A stretch of DNA of 64,000 nucleotides from Lysinibacillus_B sp031181585 (lineage in GTDB: Bacteria > Bacillota > Bacilli > Bacillales_A > Planococcaceae): positions 2,728,001 to 2,792,000 of the forward strand of contig NZ_CP154840.1 of the NCBI RefSeq assembly GCF_047301505.1, in the 5' to 3' direction. Positions within the stretch are counted from its first letter, which is position 1. Each line of letters begins with the position of its first letter. Both the position numbers and the translations under genes were made by a program. Shown piece after piece: positions 8,727 through 16,544 of the stretch. A model generated the notes under the pieces. The model ran no database searches and was not told the DNA's origin. It was given only the letters and a program-made list of their open reading frames with translations.

Positions 8727-10094
8727 TTATTTCGCTTTTTCAGCTATACCCAATACATCGTTCTCTTCTAGGAACTTCGTATTGAACTTCGCAGATTTGA
8801 ATACTTCGTTGTTCATCAGCGCCAGGTGGAATGGAATCGTTGTATGGATTCCAGGTCCTGATACTTCGAACTCAGAAAGTGCACGATTCATTTTCGCGAT
8901 CGCTTCTTCACGCGTATCTGCATGAACGATCAGCTTCGCCACCATTGAATCGTAGTATGGAGGGATTGTATAGCCAGCATATACAGCTGAGTCGATACGT
9001 ACCCCATAGCCGCCTGGTGTAATATAAGTGTCTACTGTACCTGCTGAAGGCATGAAGTTTTTATATGCATTTTCAGCATTGATTCGACACTCGATTGCCC
9101 AGCCATTAATTTTGATGTCTTCTTGTTTAAACGGAAGCTCAGCGCCTGCAGCAATTTTCAGCTGTTGTTGAACAAGGTCTACACCTGTAATCATTTCTGT
9201 AACAGGATGCTCTACTTGGATACGTGTATTCATTTCCATGAAGTAGAATTTGTCATCTTGGTAATCATAGATAAACTCAATTGTACCTGCACCTTCATAG
9301 TTACAAGCTAGGGCGGCTTTAACAGCTGCTTCGCCCATCTCTGCGCGGCGTTCTGGTGATAACGCTGGAGATGGAGCTTCTTCAACAAGCTTTTGCATAC
9401 GGCGTTGTACTGTACAATCACGTTCACCAAGATGTACGACATTGCCGTGGCCATCCGCTAACACTTGAATTTCACAGTGACGGAAGTATTCAATGAATTT
9501 CTCTAAATAGACGCCCGGGTTACCGAATGCGGCAGCGGCTTCTTTTTGCGTAATTTCAATGCCTTTTACAAGGTCCTCTTCCGTACGGGCAACACGAATA
9601 CCTTTACCACCGCCGCCAGCAGTAGCTTTAATAATGACAGGGTATCCAATTTCGTTTGCCCATTGTTTTGCTGTTTCAATATCAGGTACAATGCCTGTAC
9701 CAGGAACAAGCGGAACGTCCGCCTTTTCCATCTCTGTACGTGCAACGTCCTTAATTCCCATGATTTTAATAGAATGTGATGATGGGCCGATGAATTTGAT
9801 TCCGGCGTTTTCACAAGCCTCTGCAAAATCAGCATTTTCCGCTAGGAAGCCATAGCCAGGGTGAATACCATCAGCACCTGTCTTTTGAGCCACACCTAAT
9901 ACGGCAGGAAAACTTAAATATGAGTCTTTTGATAGTTTTGGACCGATACAATATGCTTCGTCAGCTAATTTTACATGAAGAGCCTCTGCATCTGCTTCTG
10001 AATATACTGCAACTGTTTGAATATCTAATTCTTTACATGCACGAATAATGCGTACTGCGATTTCACCACGGTTTGCAATTAATACTTTTTTCAT
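8727..10094 (-). CDS. accC: Acetyl-CoA carboxylase, biotin carboxylase subunit
   Basis: 455 residues, typical AccC. It carboxylates the biotin on AccB using ATP and bicarbonate, the first half of malonyl-CoA formation. Motifs in order: KVLIANRGEIAVRIIRACKE at the N-terminus, GYGFLAENADFA, the glycine-rich ATP-grasp loop KATAGGGGKGIRV near residue 160, GERDCTVQRRMQKLVEEAP near 236, and FMEMNTRIQVEHPVTE (metal and catalytic residues) near 285. It lies 14 bases downstream of accB and is co-transcribed with it. Confidence 0.98.
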   Translation of the reverse strand: MKKVLIANRGEIAVRIIRACKELDIQTVAVYSEADAEALHVKLADEAYCIGPKLSKDSYLSFPAVLGVAQKTGADGIHPGYGFLAENADFAEACENAGIKFIGPSSHSIKIMGIKDVARTEMEKADVPLVPGTGIVPDIETAKQWANEIGYPVIIKATAGGGGKGIRVARTEEDLVKGIEITQKEAAAAFGNPGVYLEKFIEYFRHCEIQVLADGHGNVVHLGERDCTVQRRMQKLVEEAPSPALSPERRAEMGEAAVKAALACNYEGAGTIEFIYDYQDDKFYFMEMNTRIQVEHPVTEMITGVDLVQQQLKIAAGAELPFKQEDIKINGWAIECRINAENAYKNFMPSAGTVDTYITPGGYGVRIDSAVYAGYTIPPYYDSMVAKLIVHADTREEAIAKMNRALSEFEVSGPGIHTTIPFHLALMNNEVFKSAKFNTKFLEENDVLGIAEKAK

Positions 10095-10108
10095 GTCAGC
10101 AGCGCTCC

Positions 10109-10597
10109 TTACTCAGGTTTTACTAAGAATAATGGTTGGCCGTACTCTACTAATTGGCCGTCTTTCACTAGTACTTCTACGATTTCGCCTTTTATTTCAG
10201 CTTCGATTTCGTTAAATAATTTCATTGCTTCGACGATACATACGATTGTTTCGTCACCCACTTTGTCCCCTACTTTTACGTAAGCAGATGCATCCGGTGA
10301 TGGAGCTTGATAGAATGTACCTACCATCGGTGAAGTAATTTTGTGAAGATCCGCGTCTGCTGCTACTGGAGCTGCTGGTGCTGCTTCCTCTTTTACTGGA
10401 GCAGGTGCTGGTGCCGCTTGTTCTTGTTCTACAACAGGAGTAGGTGCCGGAGCCGCCGCTTTAGGTGCAACTACTTCTACAGTACCACCGTTTTTCTTAA
10501 GCTTCACTTTTGATCCATCAGCTTCATATACGAACTCATCGATTGAAGAAGCATCCACTAGTTTAATGATTTCACGGATTTCTTGGATTTTGAACAT
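10109..10597 (-). CDS. accB: Acetyl-CoA carboxylase biotin carboxyl carrier protein
   Basis: 162 residues. The N-terminal domain (residues 1-45) is followed by a flexible alanine/proline/glutamate linker (about 48-82) and the C-terminal biotinyl domain. The biotin attachment site CIVEAMKLFNEIEAE is intact; the Lys in EAMK is modified by BirA. It carries carboxybiotin between AccC and the AccA/AccD transferase, which is not in this window. First gene of accB-accC; the spoIIIA operon lies upstream behind a hairpin at 10733-10778. Confidence 0.98.
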   Translation of the reverse strand: MFKIQEIREIIKLVDASSIDEFVYEADGSKVKLKKNGGTVEVVAPKAAAPAPTPVVEQEQAAPAPAPVKEEAAPAAPVAADADLHKITSPMVGTFYQAPSPDASAYVKVGDKVGDETIVCIVEAMKLFNEIEAEIKGEIVEVLVKDGQLVEYGQPLFLVKPE

Positions 10598-10732
10598 TCA
10601 TAACTCTCCCTTGTATGTAATTTATAAACTACGACATCTATTTTATAATTAAATGGGCTATTTTGAAATAGGTATTTCTAAAATTAAAAAAATAACACAT
10701 AAGTTAGTACAAACGCTTACATTTTGTATGCA

Positions 10733-10778
10733 AAATTGCATCCTCTGCTATATAACACATTCGCGAGAGATGCAATTT
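10733..10778 (-). terminator. Hairpin after spoIIIAH (probable terminator)
   Basis: AAATTGCATC (10733-10742) pairs with GATGCAATTT (10769-10778); the stem extends by about three pairs past a bulge. On the minus strand the stem ends in AATTTT, so the T-run is short. It lies 15 bases after the spoIIIAH stop. Confidence 0.6.
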
Positions 10779-10792
10779 ACTTTTTTCTATAT

Positions 10793-11326
10793 TTAGTAGT
10801 ACTTAGGAGAATTATCGACAGATACCTGAATGCTAGAATCAAGTTCCGTCATCACAAGATGAACAATTTCATTCGCCTGCTGCTTTGACATCTCTTCTGA
10901 CATAACTGTAACGTTTACTTTTTTGTCATCAATGCGAACTAGTGCATCTGAATAACCAAGCGATTTGACGAGCATTTCAAGCATTGCTTCGTTTGATTCC
11001 TGTTCGATCAAAGCATTCATTTCATCAAATGCAGCGCTTTTTTCTTCAGCTGTGTATTCATCTGAAGCCATCTTTTGAGTCAATTGTTCTCTCAGCTGAC
11101 TGCGCTCATTGCTCATTTCCAGACGGAATTCTTCAAATGCATAGCTATCCGTTTGTGTTGTTTCTGCTTCATCAACCCCTGTCAGGATTGCACCATCTAA
11201 CGAATCATCTGTAAAGATTGTTGTAAAACTAAAATCACTCGGTTTTTCAAATAAATAATAGACTGATATCACCGCCGTTAGACACACTAGTGTCAAAAAC
11301 CAAACCGTTCTCTTTTTAACTTTCAT
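10793..11326 (-). CDS. spoIIIAH: Stage III sporulation protein AH (SpoIIIAH)
   Basis: 177 residues against about 218 in B. subtilis. In the model organism it sits in the mother-cell outer forespore membrane and zippers with SpoIIQ across the intermembrane space. Seen here: a basic N-terminus, one membrane segment (about residues 8-24), an acidic variable linker and the conserved C-terminal YscJ/FliF-like ring-building domain (about 110-170, SNEAMLEMLVKSLGYSDALV). The ring domain is complete; the shortening is in the linker. AAAGGGGGAG precedes the ATG by 7 bases. The start lies inside the end of spoIIIAG (11-base overlap), so the pair is translationally coupled. Last gene of the reduced spoIIIA operon. 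Confidence 0.93.
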   Translation of the reverse strand: MKVKKRTVWFLTLVCLTAVISVYYLFEKPSDFSFTTIFTDDSLDGAILTGVDEAETTQTDSYAFEEFRLEMSNERSQLREQLTQKMASDEYTAEEKSAAFDEMNALIEQESNEAMLEMLVKSLGYSDALVRIDDKKVNVTVMSEEMSKQQANEIVHLVMTELDSSIQVSVDNSPKYY

Positions 11327-11690
11327 GAAGCTCCCCCTTTTCCATAGGTAAAATAACTATTCGATGTGGAGATAATTGGAGGACGGAACTGACTGTCTGC
11401 ACCAATTTTCTCTTCACTGAAGGTGAACCCGCACCTTCGGAAACGATTAAAACCCCTGTGTACGTCGAAGTGTCTTTTTCTCCGCTGAATGAAAATAATG
11501 ATGACTCCTTTGACGCGTCCGTATGGAGATATACGGATACTTGTCCAACACCTTCAATTTTTGCCAGCGTTGCAGCCAGTTGCTCCTCAATCGATTGCTG
11601 TTGTGATGGGCTTGAGTCTTGTTTTAGAAGCATAAAACCGACGAGGGCCATGACAAGCAACGCGATTATGTTCGCCTTTTTTGTTGCCAC
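11316..11690 (-). CDS. spoIIIAG: Shortened SpoIIIAG
   Basis: 124 residues against about 229 in B. subtilis. Start codon is GTG at 11690 with AAAGGGGG 10 bases upstream. Seen: an N-terminal membrane segment (about 7-21), then IEEQLAATLAKIEGVGQVSVYLHTD and GVLIVSEGAGSPSVKRKLVQ, with a C-terminal VLQLSPHRIVILPME. These match the two halves of the SpoIIIAG ring-building domain. The long insertion that in B. subtilis forms the beta-triangle between those halves is reduced here to about 20 residues (KESSLFSFSGEKDTSTYT). The frame is intact, so this looks like domain loss rather than random decay. Its upstream neighbour spoIIIAF ends 26 bases before. Confidence 0.9.
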   Translation of the reverse strand: MATKKANIIALLVMALVGFMLLKQDSSPSQQQSIEEQLAATLAKIEGVGQVSVYLHTDASKESSLFSFSGEKDTSTYTGVLIVSEGAGSPSVKRKLVQTVSSVLQLSPHRIVILPMEKGELHES

Positions 11691-11716
11691 ATATTGCTTG
11701 CCCCCTTTCTGTCAAC

Positions 11717-11878
11717 TTATCCTATGAGAAATATTGCGCCAATATACTTGATATTGCTTGCAATAAATTCAAACATCCATAAAAATATCGCTAGTTTCAC
11801 AAAGGTAGTAAAGTCCTCTTCCCCTAGTATTGCCTGGAGAACAACAGAGAAAATAATGATATATAACAACTCGGTCAT
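11717..11878 (-). CDS. spoIIIAF: Minimal SpoIIIAF (membrane segments only)
   Basis: Only 53 residues (MTELLYIIIF...GAIFLIG) compared with about 206 in B. subtilis. It consists of two hydrophobic segments (about 3-16 and 26-50) and lacks the whole soluble ring-building domain. I assign it by position between AE and AG and by the two-helix start, so similarity alone would be weak. The ATG at 11878 overlaps the spoIIIAE stop by 4 bases (ATGA) and GGGG lies 8 bases upstream. The stop is a clean TAA only 26 bases before the spoIIIAG start, so the missing domain is deleted rather than frameshifted. Confidence 0.75.
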   Translation of the reverse strand: MTELLYIIIFSVVLQAILGEEDFTTFVKLAIFLWMFEFIASNIKYIGAIFLIG

Positions 11879-12774
11879 AGCGATTTCCCCGTTCCAATTT
11901 GAACAATGAAGAATAAAATAAGCCAGATCACAATAAAGCCGATCGCTAATACTAGTCCTATAGCACAAAGGATGAAAAGCGTTTTACCGATGTCATCGAG
12001 CAGGTGGCTTATACGGGAATCCACAAACGGCTCTGCAATTGCTCCAGCCAGCTTAAACGTAAAGGCTTTAATTAACAAGGTAGCAGCCGGGTAAAATGAC
12101 ATGAGAACGAGTGCTGTAATGGTAGTAAAGCCTGTAATCGTCGTGGCAGTCGATTGAAAGTTCTTCAATAGAGACATTCCTTCTACTAGAAGCGAGCCGA
12201 TAATCGGAACATTTTGTTCAATTACCTTTTTTAATGGTGTAGAGAGTGTCTCCTGAATGGAAAAGAAGGCCACACTTGAAAACGTTAATATAGAAGAAAG
12301 TAGTAAAATTGAAGCTGCGATGATACTGAATACCGTTTTTCGAATCAACTCGGCAATCTTTAAAAAGGATACTTGTGGATACAATCTCGAACAGGCATCG
12401 AACACAAGCGCCATAAAAAGGGAGGGAATCAATAGCTTGTCACATACATAGACAAGCAGTTGTAGCACAAACACAATTGCCGGACTCCACGCAACAAAGG
12501 ATATAACTGACTGGACAATAACAAGCACGGTGCTCACTAGAGGAATGAATCCTAAAAAAAAGTGCGAAAAAATGGAAGCGAGCTCTTTCATTAGTGTAAA
12601 TGCCTCAACTAGGTGCTTTGTTACAATGACCAGGATAAGAAACAAAAAAACAGTCGACAGAAACTGCCTTGATTGCTTGGCCAACCCTTCAATTACCACC
12701 ATCAGAAGAAACAAAAAAAGCAACATAATCAACATAGATATCGATTCAGTTAGCGGCTTCAATAATGCTGACAT
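11875..12774 (-). CDS. spoIIIAE: Shortened SpoIIIAE (polytopic membrane protein)
   Basis: 299 residues against about 400 in B. subtilis. Seven or eight hydrophobic segments run through the protein, with the conserved late region AGAIAEPFVDSRISHLLDDIGK near residues 240-262, a SpoIIIAE signature. Missing is the N-terminal signal peptide plus extracytoplasmic portion of roughly 100 residues. The upstream gene ends only 9 bases before the ATG, so a longer start is not possible without deep overlap. AGAGGG lies 5 bases upstream. It is thought to be a core membrane component of the SpoIIIA-SpoIIQ channel. Confidence 0.92.
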   Translation of the reverse strand: MSALLKPLTESISMLIMLLFLFLLMVVIEGLAKQSRQFLSTVFLFLILVIVTKHLVEAFTLMKELASIFSHFFLGFIPLVSTVLVIVQSVISFVAWSPAIVFVLQLLVYVCDKLLIPSLFMALVFDACSRLYPQVSFLKIAELIRKTVFSIIAASILLLSSILTFSSVAFFSIQETLSTPLKKVIEQNVPIIGSLLVEGMSLLKNFQSTATTITGFTTITALVLMSFYPAATLLIKAFTFKLAGAIAEPFVDSRISHLLDDIGKTLFILCAIGLVLAIGFIVIWLILFFIVQIGTGKSL

Positions 12775-12783
12775 AGTATCCCT

Positions 12784-13161
12784 CTAGCTCAATTTCTGTA
12801 ATAGCACAGTCAATTGCGACATGGCAGGCTTCAGCTGTTGGATCCACAACAATATAAGTGATCCTCGAACAGCAATATCCACCCCTTGAGAAAGCGCATC
12901 ATATTCCTGCTCCTCTAATACGGCCTTGATCAGCTGACTAAATAATAGAAGAAGTGCAGTGTAGATGATGAGCTTACTATAAGGAAGAACATCCGTAATA
13001 GAAACAAGCTCCGAAAATAATGGATAGAGAACAAATTGATAAATTTGTGTAAGGAATAAAAAGAAAAAAATAATACTAATGATAGAATGAAGCTTCCCTA
13101 TTGCTCCTTTAATAAAATTTAAGAGCACCATGCAGACGACAGTGAAAATCAAGTACTTCAT
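12784..13161 (-). CDS. spoIIIAD: Stage III sporulation protein AD
   Basis: 125 residues from the ATG at 13161, close to the 133 of B. subtilis. Four hydrophobic segments are visible. The assignment rests on length, membrane topology and position between AC and AE; only scattered residues match. The start is uncertain: ATG 13161 overlaps the spoIIIAC stop as ATGA, the same coupling as AE/AF, but has no purine-rich site. An in-frame ATG at 13179 would add six residues and also lacks one. Confidence 0.82.
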   Translation of the reverse strand: MKYLIFTVVCMVLLNFIKGAIGKLHSIISIIFFFLFLTQIYQFVLYPLFSELVSITDVLPYSKLIIYTALLLLFSQLIKAVLEEQEYDALSQGVDIAVRGSLILLWIQQLKPAMSQLTVLLQKLS

Positions 13162-13367
13162 ATTGAAAAGGAGAGCCATTTCAAAAACTGAGCTAGTTCA
13201 TCGAAAAACAATTGTAAAAAACGAATCAGTTCAATCGTCATATATAGATAGGCGATGAAAAATAAAAAAAATGAAAACTCCTTCTTCCCGGTTTGTTCAA
13301 AAAATATATGCAGTAACGCAACGATCAAACCGACCGCAGCAACGCGCAATACATCTTGCAACTCCAC
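13158..13367 (-). CDS. spoIIIAC: Stage III sporulation protein AC
   Basis: 69 residues, the family's usual size (68 in B. subtilis). I use the GTG at 13367, preceded by GGAGGGG at 9 bases; it gives MELQDVLRVAAVGLIVALLH, aligning with the start of B. subtilis AC. The family motif is FFEQTGKKEFSFF (compare DQMGKKEY). Two membrane segments. It is the first gene of the operon here: spoIIIAA and spoIIIAB, which normally precede it, are not upstream. The upstream sequence belongs to a gap with no spoIIIAB-like frame. Confidence 0.92.
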   Translation of the reverse strand: MELQDVLRVAAVGLIVALLHIFFEQTGKKEFSFFLFFIAYLYMTIELIRFLQLFFDELAQFLKWLSFSI

Positions 13368-13740
13368 AGCAACTCTCCCCTCCTCCCGTACCGCAATATA
13401 TGAAAGGGTAGTGGAAATCAGAACCTTAAACTTAAAACAGCTCACCTTGTCTCAGTAGATTCTGGTAATAGGTAGACAAATTACCAAACTTAGCAGATGC
13501 CTGAGTTTGATGTACTAAGCATATTAAATTACTAATCCTTTTCTTCCTGAAATTAACCAAATTTCAAAATATATGAACAATTATTTGATTTAATCAATGT
13601 TTCTTCCTACAATATTAAGAGAATTAATCATTTCTGATTAGTTTTCATGCAGCATTTTTAACACATTACTATAAACAGGCAAAAAACGAGACCATTTTTA
13701 ATGAAGCATCATTGAATTTTTCTACTTAAGGAGGATTATT
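13368..13740. other. Gap upstream of spoIIIAC where spoIIIAA-AB are expected
   Basis: 373 AT-rich bases between divergent spoIIIAC and the VWA gene. On the minus strand a short open stretch (about 13440-13560) ends NLLRQGELF and stop; it resembles neither SpoIIIAA nor SpoIIIAB. No Walker motif, no repeat and no clear inverted repeat. Promoters for both flanking genes must lie here, but I cannot identify convincing -35/-10 pairs. Confidence 0.6.
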
Positions 13741-14406
13741 ATGTCCATTGATTTACGCAAGAAAACGGTGAAGATTGTTCTGGAAAAAAAGAAGCTGGTT
13801 GGGGTGAAGGCGCGTGTTGCCTTAGTCCTCGACATTTCAGGTTCTATGCGGAAGCTTTACAGTGAAGGTATAGTGCAAGATGCAGTCGAGCGTGTATTGG
13901 CTGTTGCCAGCCAATTTGATGATGATGGAATGCTTGATGTCTGGGTGTATGATAATACATTTTCCCGTCTACCGGCTGTCTCAGAAAAGGAGCTTCCAGG
14001 GTATGTAGAGCGTGCCATTCTGCAGAATGATGCTGTCCATAAATTTGGGCGCAATGATGAACCCCTGGTCATGAAGGATGTTGTCAATAAATATGTTAAT
14101 GAGGAGCCTAGCAAGGAGCCGGCTTTTATTATCTTTGTTAATGACGGAGGATGTAGAAGTGGTATAAAGAAATGGATTATGAGCTCTTCCAATAAACCGC
14201 TCTTTTGGCAGTTCGTCGGCATAGGCAATTCAAATTTCGATGTACTGCGGAAATTGGATACGATGGAAGGACGCTTAATAGATAACGCGAATTTCTTCCA
14301 TTTAGAAGCACTTGAACATACATCAGATGAAGATTTATATAATTCATTGTTAGATGAATTCCCGAGCTGGCTTGAAGAGGCGAAAGCACAAGGTATCATT
14401 TCCTAA
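13741..14406 (+). CDS. VWA-domain protein, TerF/TerY-like
   Basis: 221 residues. A single von Willebrand A domain fills the protein. The metal-site (MIDAS) motif LVLDISGSMRKLY is intact near residue 28 (Asp-x-Ser-x-Ser), with the threonine/aspartate positions supplied by later loops such as FVNDGG near 137. The start MSIDLRKKTVKIVLEKK and the phrase ASQFDDDGMLDVWVYDN are typical of the TerF-like VWA branch found with TerD-type stress proteins. No Ter partner is nearby. AAGGAGG lies 6-7 bases upstream of the ATG. It sits, pointing the opposite way, in the place normally occupied by spoIIIAA-AB. Confidence 0.88.
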   Translation: MSIDLRKKTVKIVLEKKKLVGVKARVALVLDISGSMRKLYSEGIVQDAVERVLAVASQFDDDGMLDVWVYDNTFSRLPAVSEKELPGYVERAILQNDAVHKFGRNDEPLVMKDVVNKYVNEEPSKEPAFIIFVNDGGCRSGIKKWIMSSSNKPLFWQFVGIGNSNFDVLRKLDTMEGRLIDNANFFHLEALEHTSDEDLYNSLLDEFPSWLEEAKAQGIIS

Positions 14407-14466
14407 CAAAACAGCTATATTTTCTCAATAAGTTTATGCATGGATTATTATATAAGCCCAATCCGT

Positions 14467-14675
14467 GGCATCCAGCAGCCGATGGATGCCATCAATTGAG
14501 TGCTGAGGGAACAAAGATTAAAACTCAATGCCTCCTTGGACCAGCAAACTGCGCCCAGGCGGCCACTTTCAGCTGGTCCAGATGATTTCGTACGAATTTT
14601 ATTCACTATAAAAGCAGGAATCTGACCTCTCTAGAGAAACCTTTGAAGATGGACTTCTCTGAAGGGGACAGATTC
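14467..14675. other. Series of four inverted repeats (possible structured RNA or terminator cluster)
   Basis: Within the 309-base gap after the VWA gene, four stem-loops follow one another: GGCATCCA/TGGATGCC (14467-14490); ATTGAGT/ACTCAAT (14495-14529); TGGACCAGC/GCTGGTCCA (14537-14580) with an inner CGCC/GGCG; and GAATCTG/CAGATTC (14618-14675), whose imperfect stem continues inward. The last is followed on the plus strand by TCTTTCTATTTA and may terminate the VWA transcript. No gene seen in the gap. Confidence 0.55.
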
Positions 14676-14715
14676 TCTTTCTATTTATAAGATTGTTTAG
14701 AAAAAGACTCACCGT

Positions 14716-15858
14716 TTAATCCAATATATTTTGGAATTTTTTCGTGTTCTTTTCATCTAGAATACCTATCTTTTTGAAGTGATTGACCATGATTGAGACC
14801 ATCATCTCATTTTCTTCATGAATGATGATTTTATGAAAGATCCGGTTGATGATTTCCTTGTTAGGCGAAGGGTTATCATACAACGTATTAAAAGCGCGCA
14901 CTCGCCGCTCTACATCATCCCCAAGCGCTGCCTCCTCTAATTCCTCTACAGGTAATGGTATGCTGAAAACAGCATATGGGTCTTCATAAGTATCACAATA
15001 AATACGCTCAATACATTCAGCAGCTGTTTCCGCCACCTTTACTTCTTCAATATATAATCCATCAGCTTTTTCAGCCGGCATTTTCAAATCCCAAGGCAAG
15101 ATTGAATCCGAAATGAACGCATACCTGTAGGAAGAGTTTAATGATTCTATATAATCCTGTAAGCCTATCCCTTCTTCTCTTTCAAAATACGATGCAGGCC
15201 TGAAATAATATGCCGCTTCGATTGTTTCACATTCAATTGTCCATTGCATCTCCGGGCAGTCAAAAATTACACGCAGGGCGACTCTCCCATTTACCTTCCT
15301 TAACTCGTCATAAATATACCAGCTTCCGATTTCCGGAGATCCCTCTTCATTCCATACATTTATAAATCTCAGAACAATCATTGCTTTTGGAGTAAAGCCA
15401 CTCTCCATATTAAGCATAATGGCTACATCATTTCCACTGCGTTCAATATTGGCGATAACCCCATCATGTAAGGAGTCCTGAAAAATCTCTTGTGCATTTT
15501 TTGTTAGAATAGGCATAACCTCTTCCCTGCCTTGTCCGGCTTGCTCAAGTATCATTTCAAAAATCCGCTGCTGCCCGTGCATCCACTCTATGTAATCATT
15601 CCGTACATCCTTCGCTAGAAGAGGCGTATTAATTGTCCTATTGTGGATGTATGGATGAAATCGTTGAGGGAGGAAAGTGAGCAGTTCTTCACGAATTTCT
15701 TGTAATTCTGCTGAAAGCTCTTCATCCAGATTTCTCCCTTCTTCTTCTGCCTCCCGAATAACGATGTCCCAGTTATCATCTGATTCTTGAATCGGTAATA
15801 ATGATGTTCGCTCAAACTTCCGCTTTTCTTCTATTGTTAAATGCCACACCTTCTCCAC
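14716..15858 (-). CDS. Conserved hypothetical protein, DUF4085-like
   Basis: 380 residues, soluble, acidic, no membrane segment. The N-terminal half (start MEKVWHLTIEEKRKFERT, a charged helical region, then a beta-rich segment around 130-220 with SWYIYDELRKVNGRVALRV) resembles the Bacillus DUF4085 family. This is recognition by memory, and moderate. The last 80 residues are helical and may form HEAT-like repeats. Function unknown. It is alone between the stem-loop cluster and the efp terminator; no obvious partner. Confidence 0.7.
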   Translation of the reverse strand: MEKVWHLTIEEKRKFERTSLLPIQESDDNWDIVIREAEEEGRNLDEELSAELQEIREELLTFLPQRFHPYIHNRTINTPLLAKDVRNDYIEWMHGQQRIFEMILEQAGQGREEVMPILTKNAQEIFQDSLHDGVIANIERSGNDVAIMLNMESGFTPKAMIVLRFINVWNEEGSPEIGSWYIYDELRKVNGRVALRVIFDCPEMQWTIECETIEAAYYFRPASYFEREEGIGLQDYIESLNSSYRYAFISDSILPWDLKMPAEKADGLYIEEVKVAETAAECIERIYCDTYEDPYAVFSIPLPVEELEEAALGDDVERRVRAFNTLYDNPSPNKEIINRIFHKIIIHEENEMMVSIMVNHFKKIGILDEKNTKKFQNILD

Positions 15859-15922
15859 CTGCTTTCTTCATTTTAGCTGATCTCTTTACTGTCTATTATA
15901 ATAGCCATGTTAAAATGACAAA

Positions 15923-15952
15923 CTAAAAAAACACCCGCTCATAAAGCGGGTG
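15923..15952 (-). terminator. Terminator of the yqhR-aroQ-papQ-efp operon
   Basis: Perfect 8-bp stem CACCCGCT / AGCGGGTG with a 5-base loop, followed on the minus strand by TTTTTTTAG. It lies about 18 bases past the efp stop. Confidence 0.93.
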
Positions 15953-15969
15953 CTAGTGTATTCAGCATC

Positions 15970-16527
15970 TTACCCTCGAGATACGTAAGAGCCGTCTGTT
16001 GTATTAATGATCAATTTATCGCCTTCATTTACGAAGAACGGTACGTTTACCATTAAGCCTGTTTCCATTTTCGCAGGTTTTGTACCACCTGAAGCTGTAT
16101 CGCCTTTGATACCAGGTTCTGTTTCAGCAACAACTAACGTTACTGTGTTCGGTAATTCGATACCGATCATTTCGCCTTGGTATGATTGAATATGCAATTC
16201 CATGTTTTCTAACAAGTATTTTAACTCGTCTTCAATTTGTGCAGCTGAAAGAGTTGTTTGATCATAAGACTCCATGTCCATGAATACATGCTCATCACCT
16301 TGTGCATAAAGATATTGCATTTTACGATTTTCTACCATTGCTTTCTCTACTTTTTCACCCGCACGGAAAGTTTTCTCTACTACATTGCCGTTACGTAGGT
16401 TACGTAATTTAGAACGTACGAAAGCTGCACCTTTTCCTGGTTTTACGTGTTGGAAATCAATTACACGAAATAGGTTTCCTTCCACAAGGATAGTTAAGCC
16501 AGTACGGAAATCATTTACTGAGATCAT
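15970..16527 (-). CDS. efp: Elongation factor P
   Basis: 185 residues, the standard length, with three beta-barrel domains. EF-P binds between the P and E sites of the ribosome and relieves stalling at consecutive prolines. The tip of domain I reads KPGKGAAFVRSKLRN with Lys at about position 32, the residue modified in many bacteria (5-aminopentanol in B. subtilis). The C-terminal signature KGDTASGGTKPAKMETG is present. TTGGAGGAA lies 5-6 bases upstream. It directly follows the Xaa-Pro peptidase gene, as in B. subtilis, and has its own terminator. Confidence 0.98.
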   Translation of the reverse strand: MISVNDFRTGLTILVEGNLFRVIDFQHVKPGKGAAFVRSKLRNLRNGNVVEKTFRAGEKVEKAMVENRKMQYLYAQGDEHVFMDMESYDQTTLSAAQIEDELKYLLENMELHIQSYQGEMIGIELPNTVTLVVAETEPGIKGDTASGGTKPAKMETGLMVNVPFFVNEGDKLIINTTDGSYVSRG

Positions 16528-16544
16528 TTTTATTCCTCCAACTA

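Noticed and set aside
10621..10740. FapR or cre site before accB
   Set aside because: TTAGTAC and TGTAAGCGTTTGTA fragments deviate from the consensus at several positions.
13440..13560. Short minus-strand open stretch as a spoIIIAB remnant
   Set aside because: Its translation shows no match to the SpoIIIAB C-terminus, and stops interrupt it upstream.
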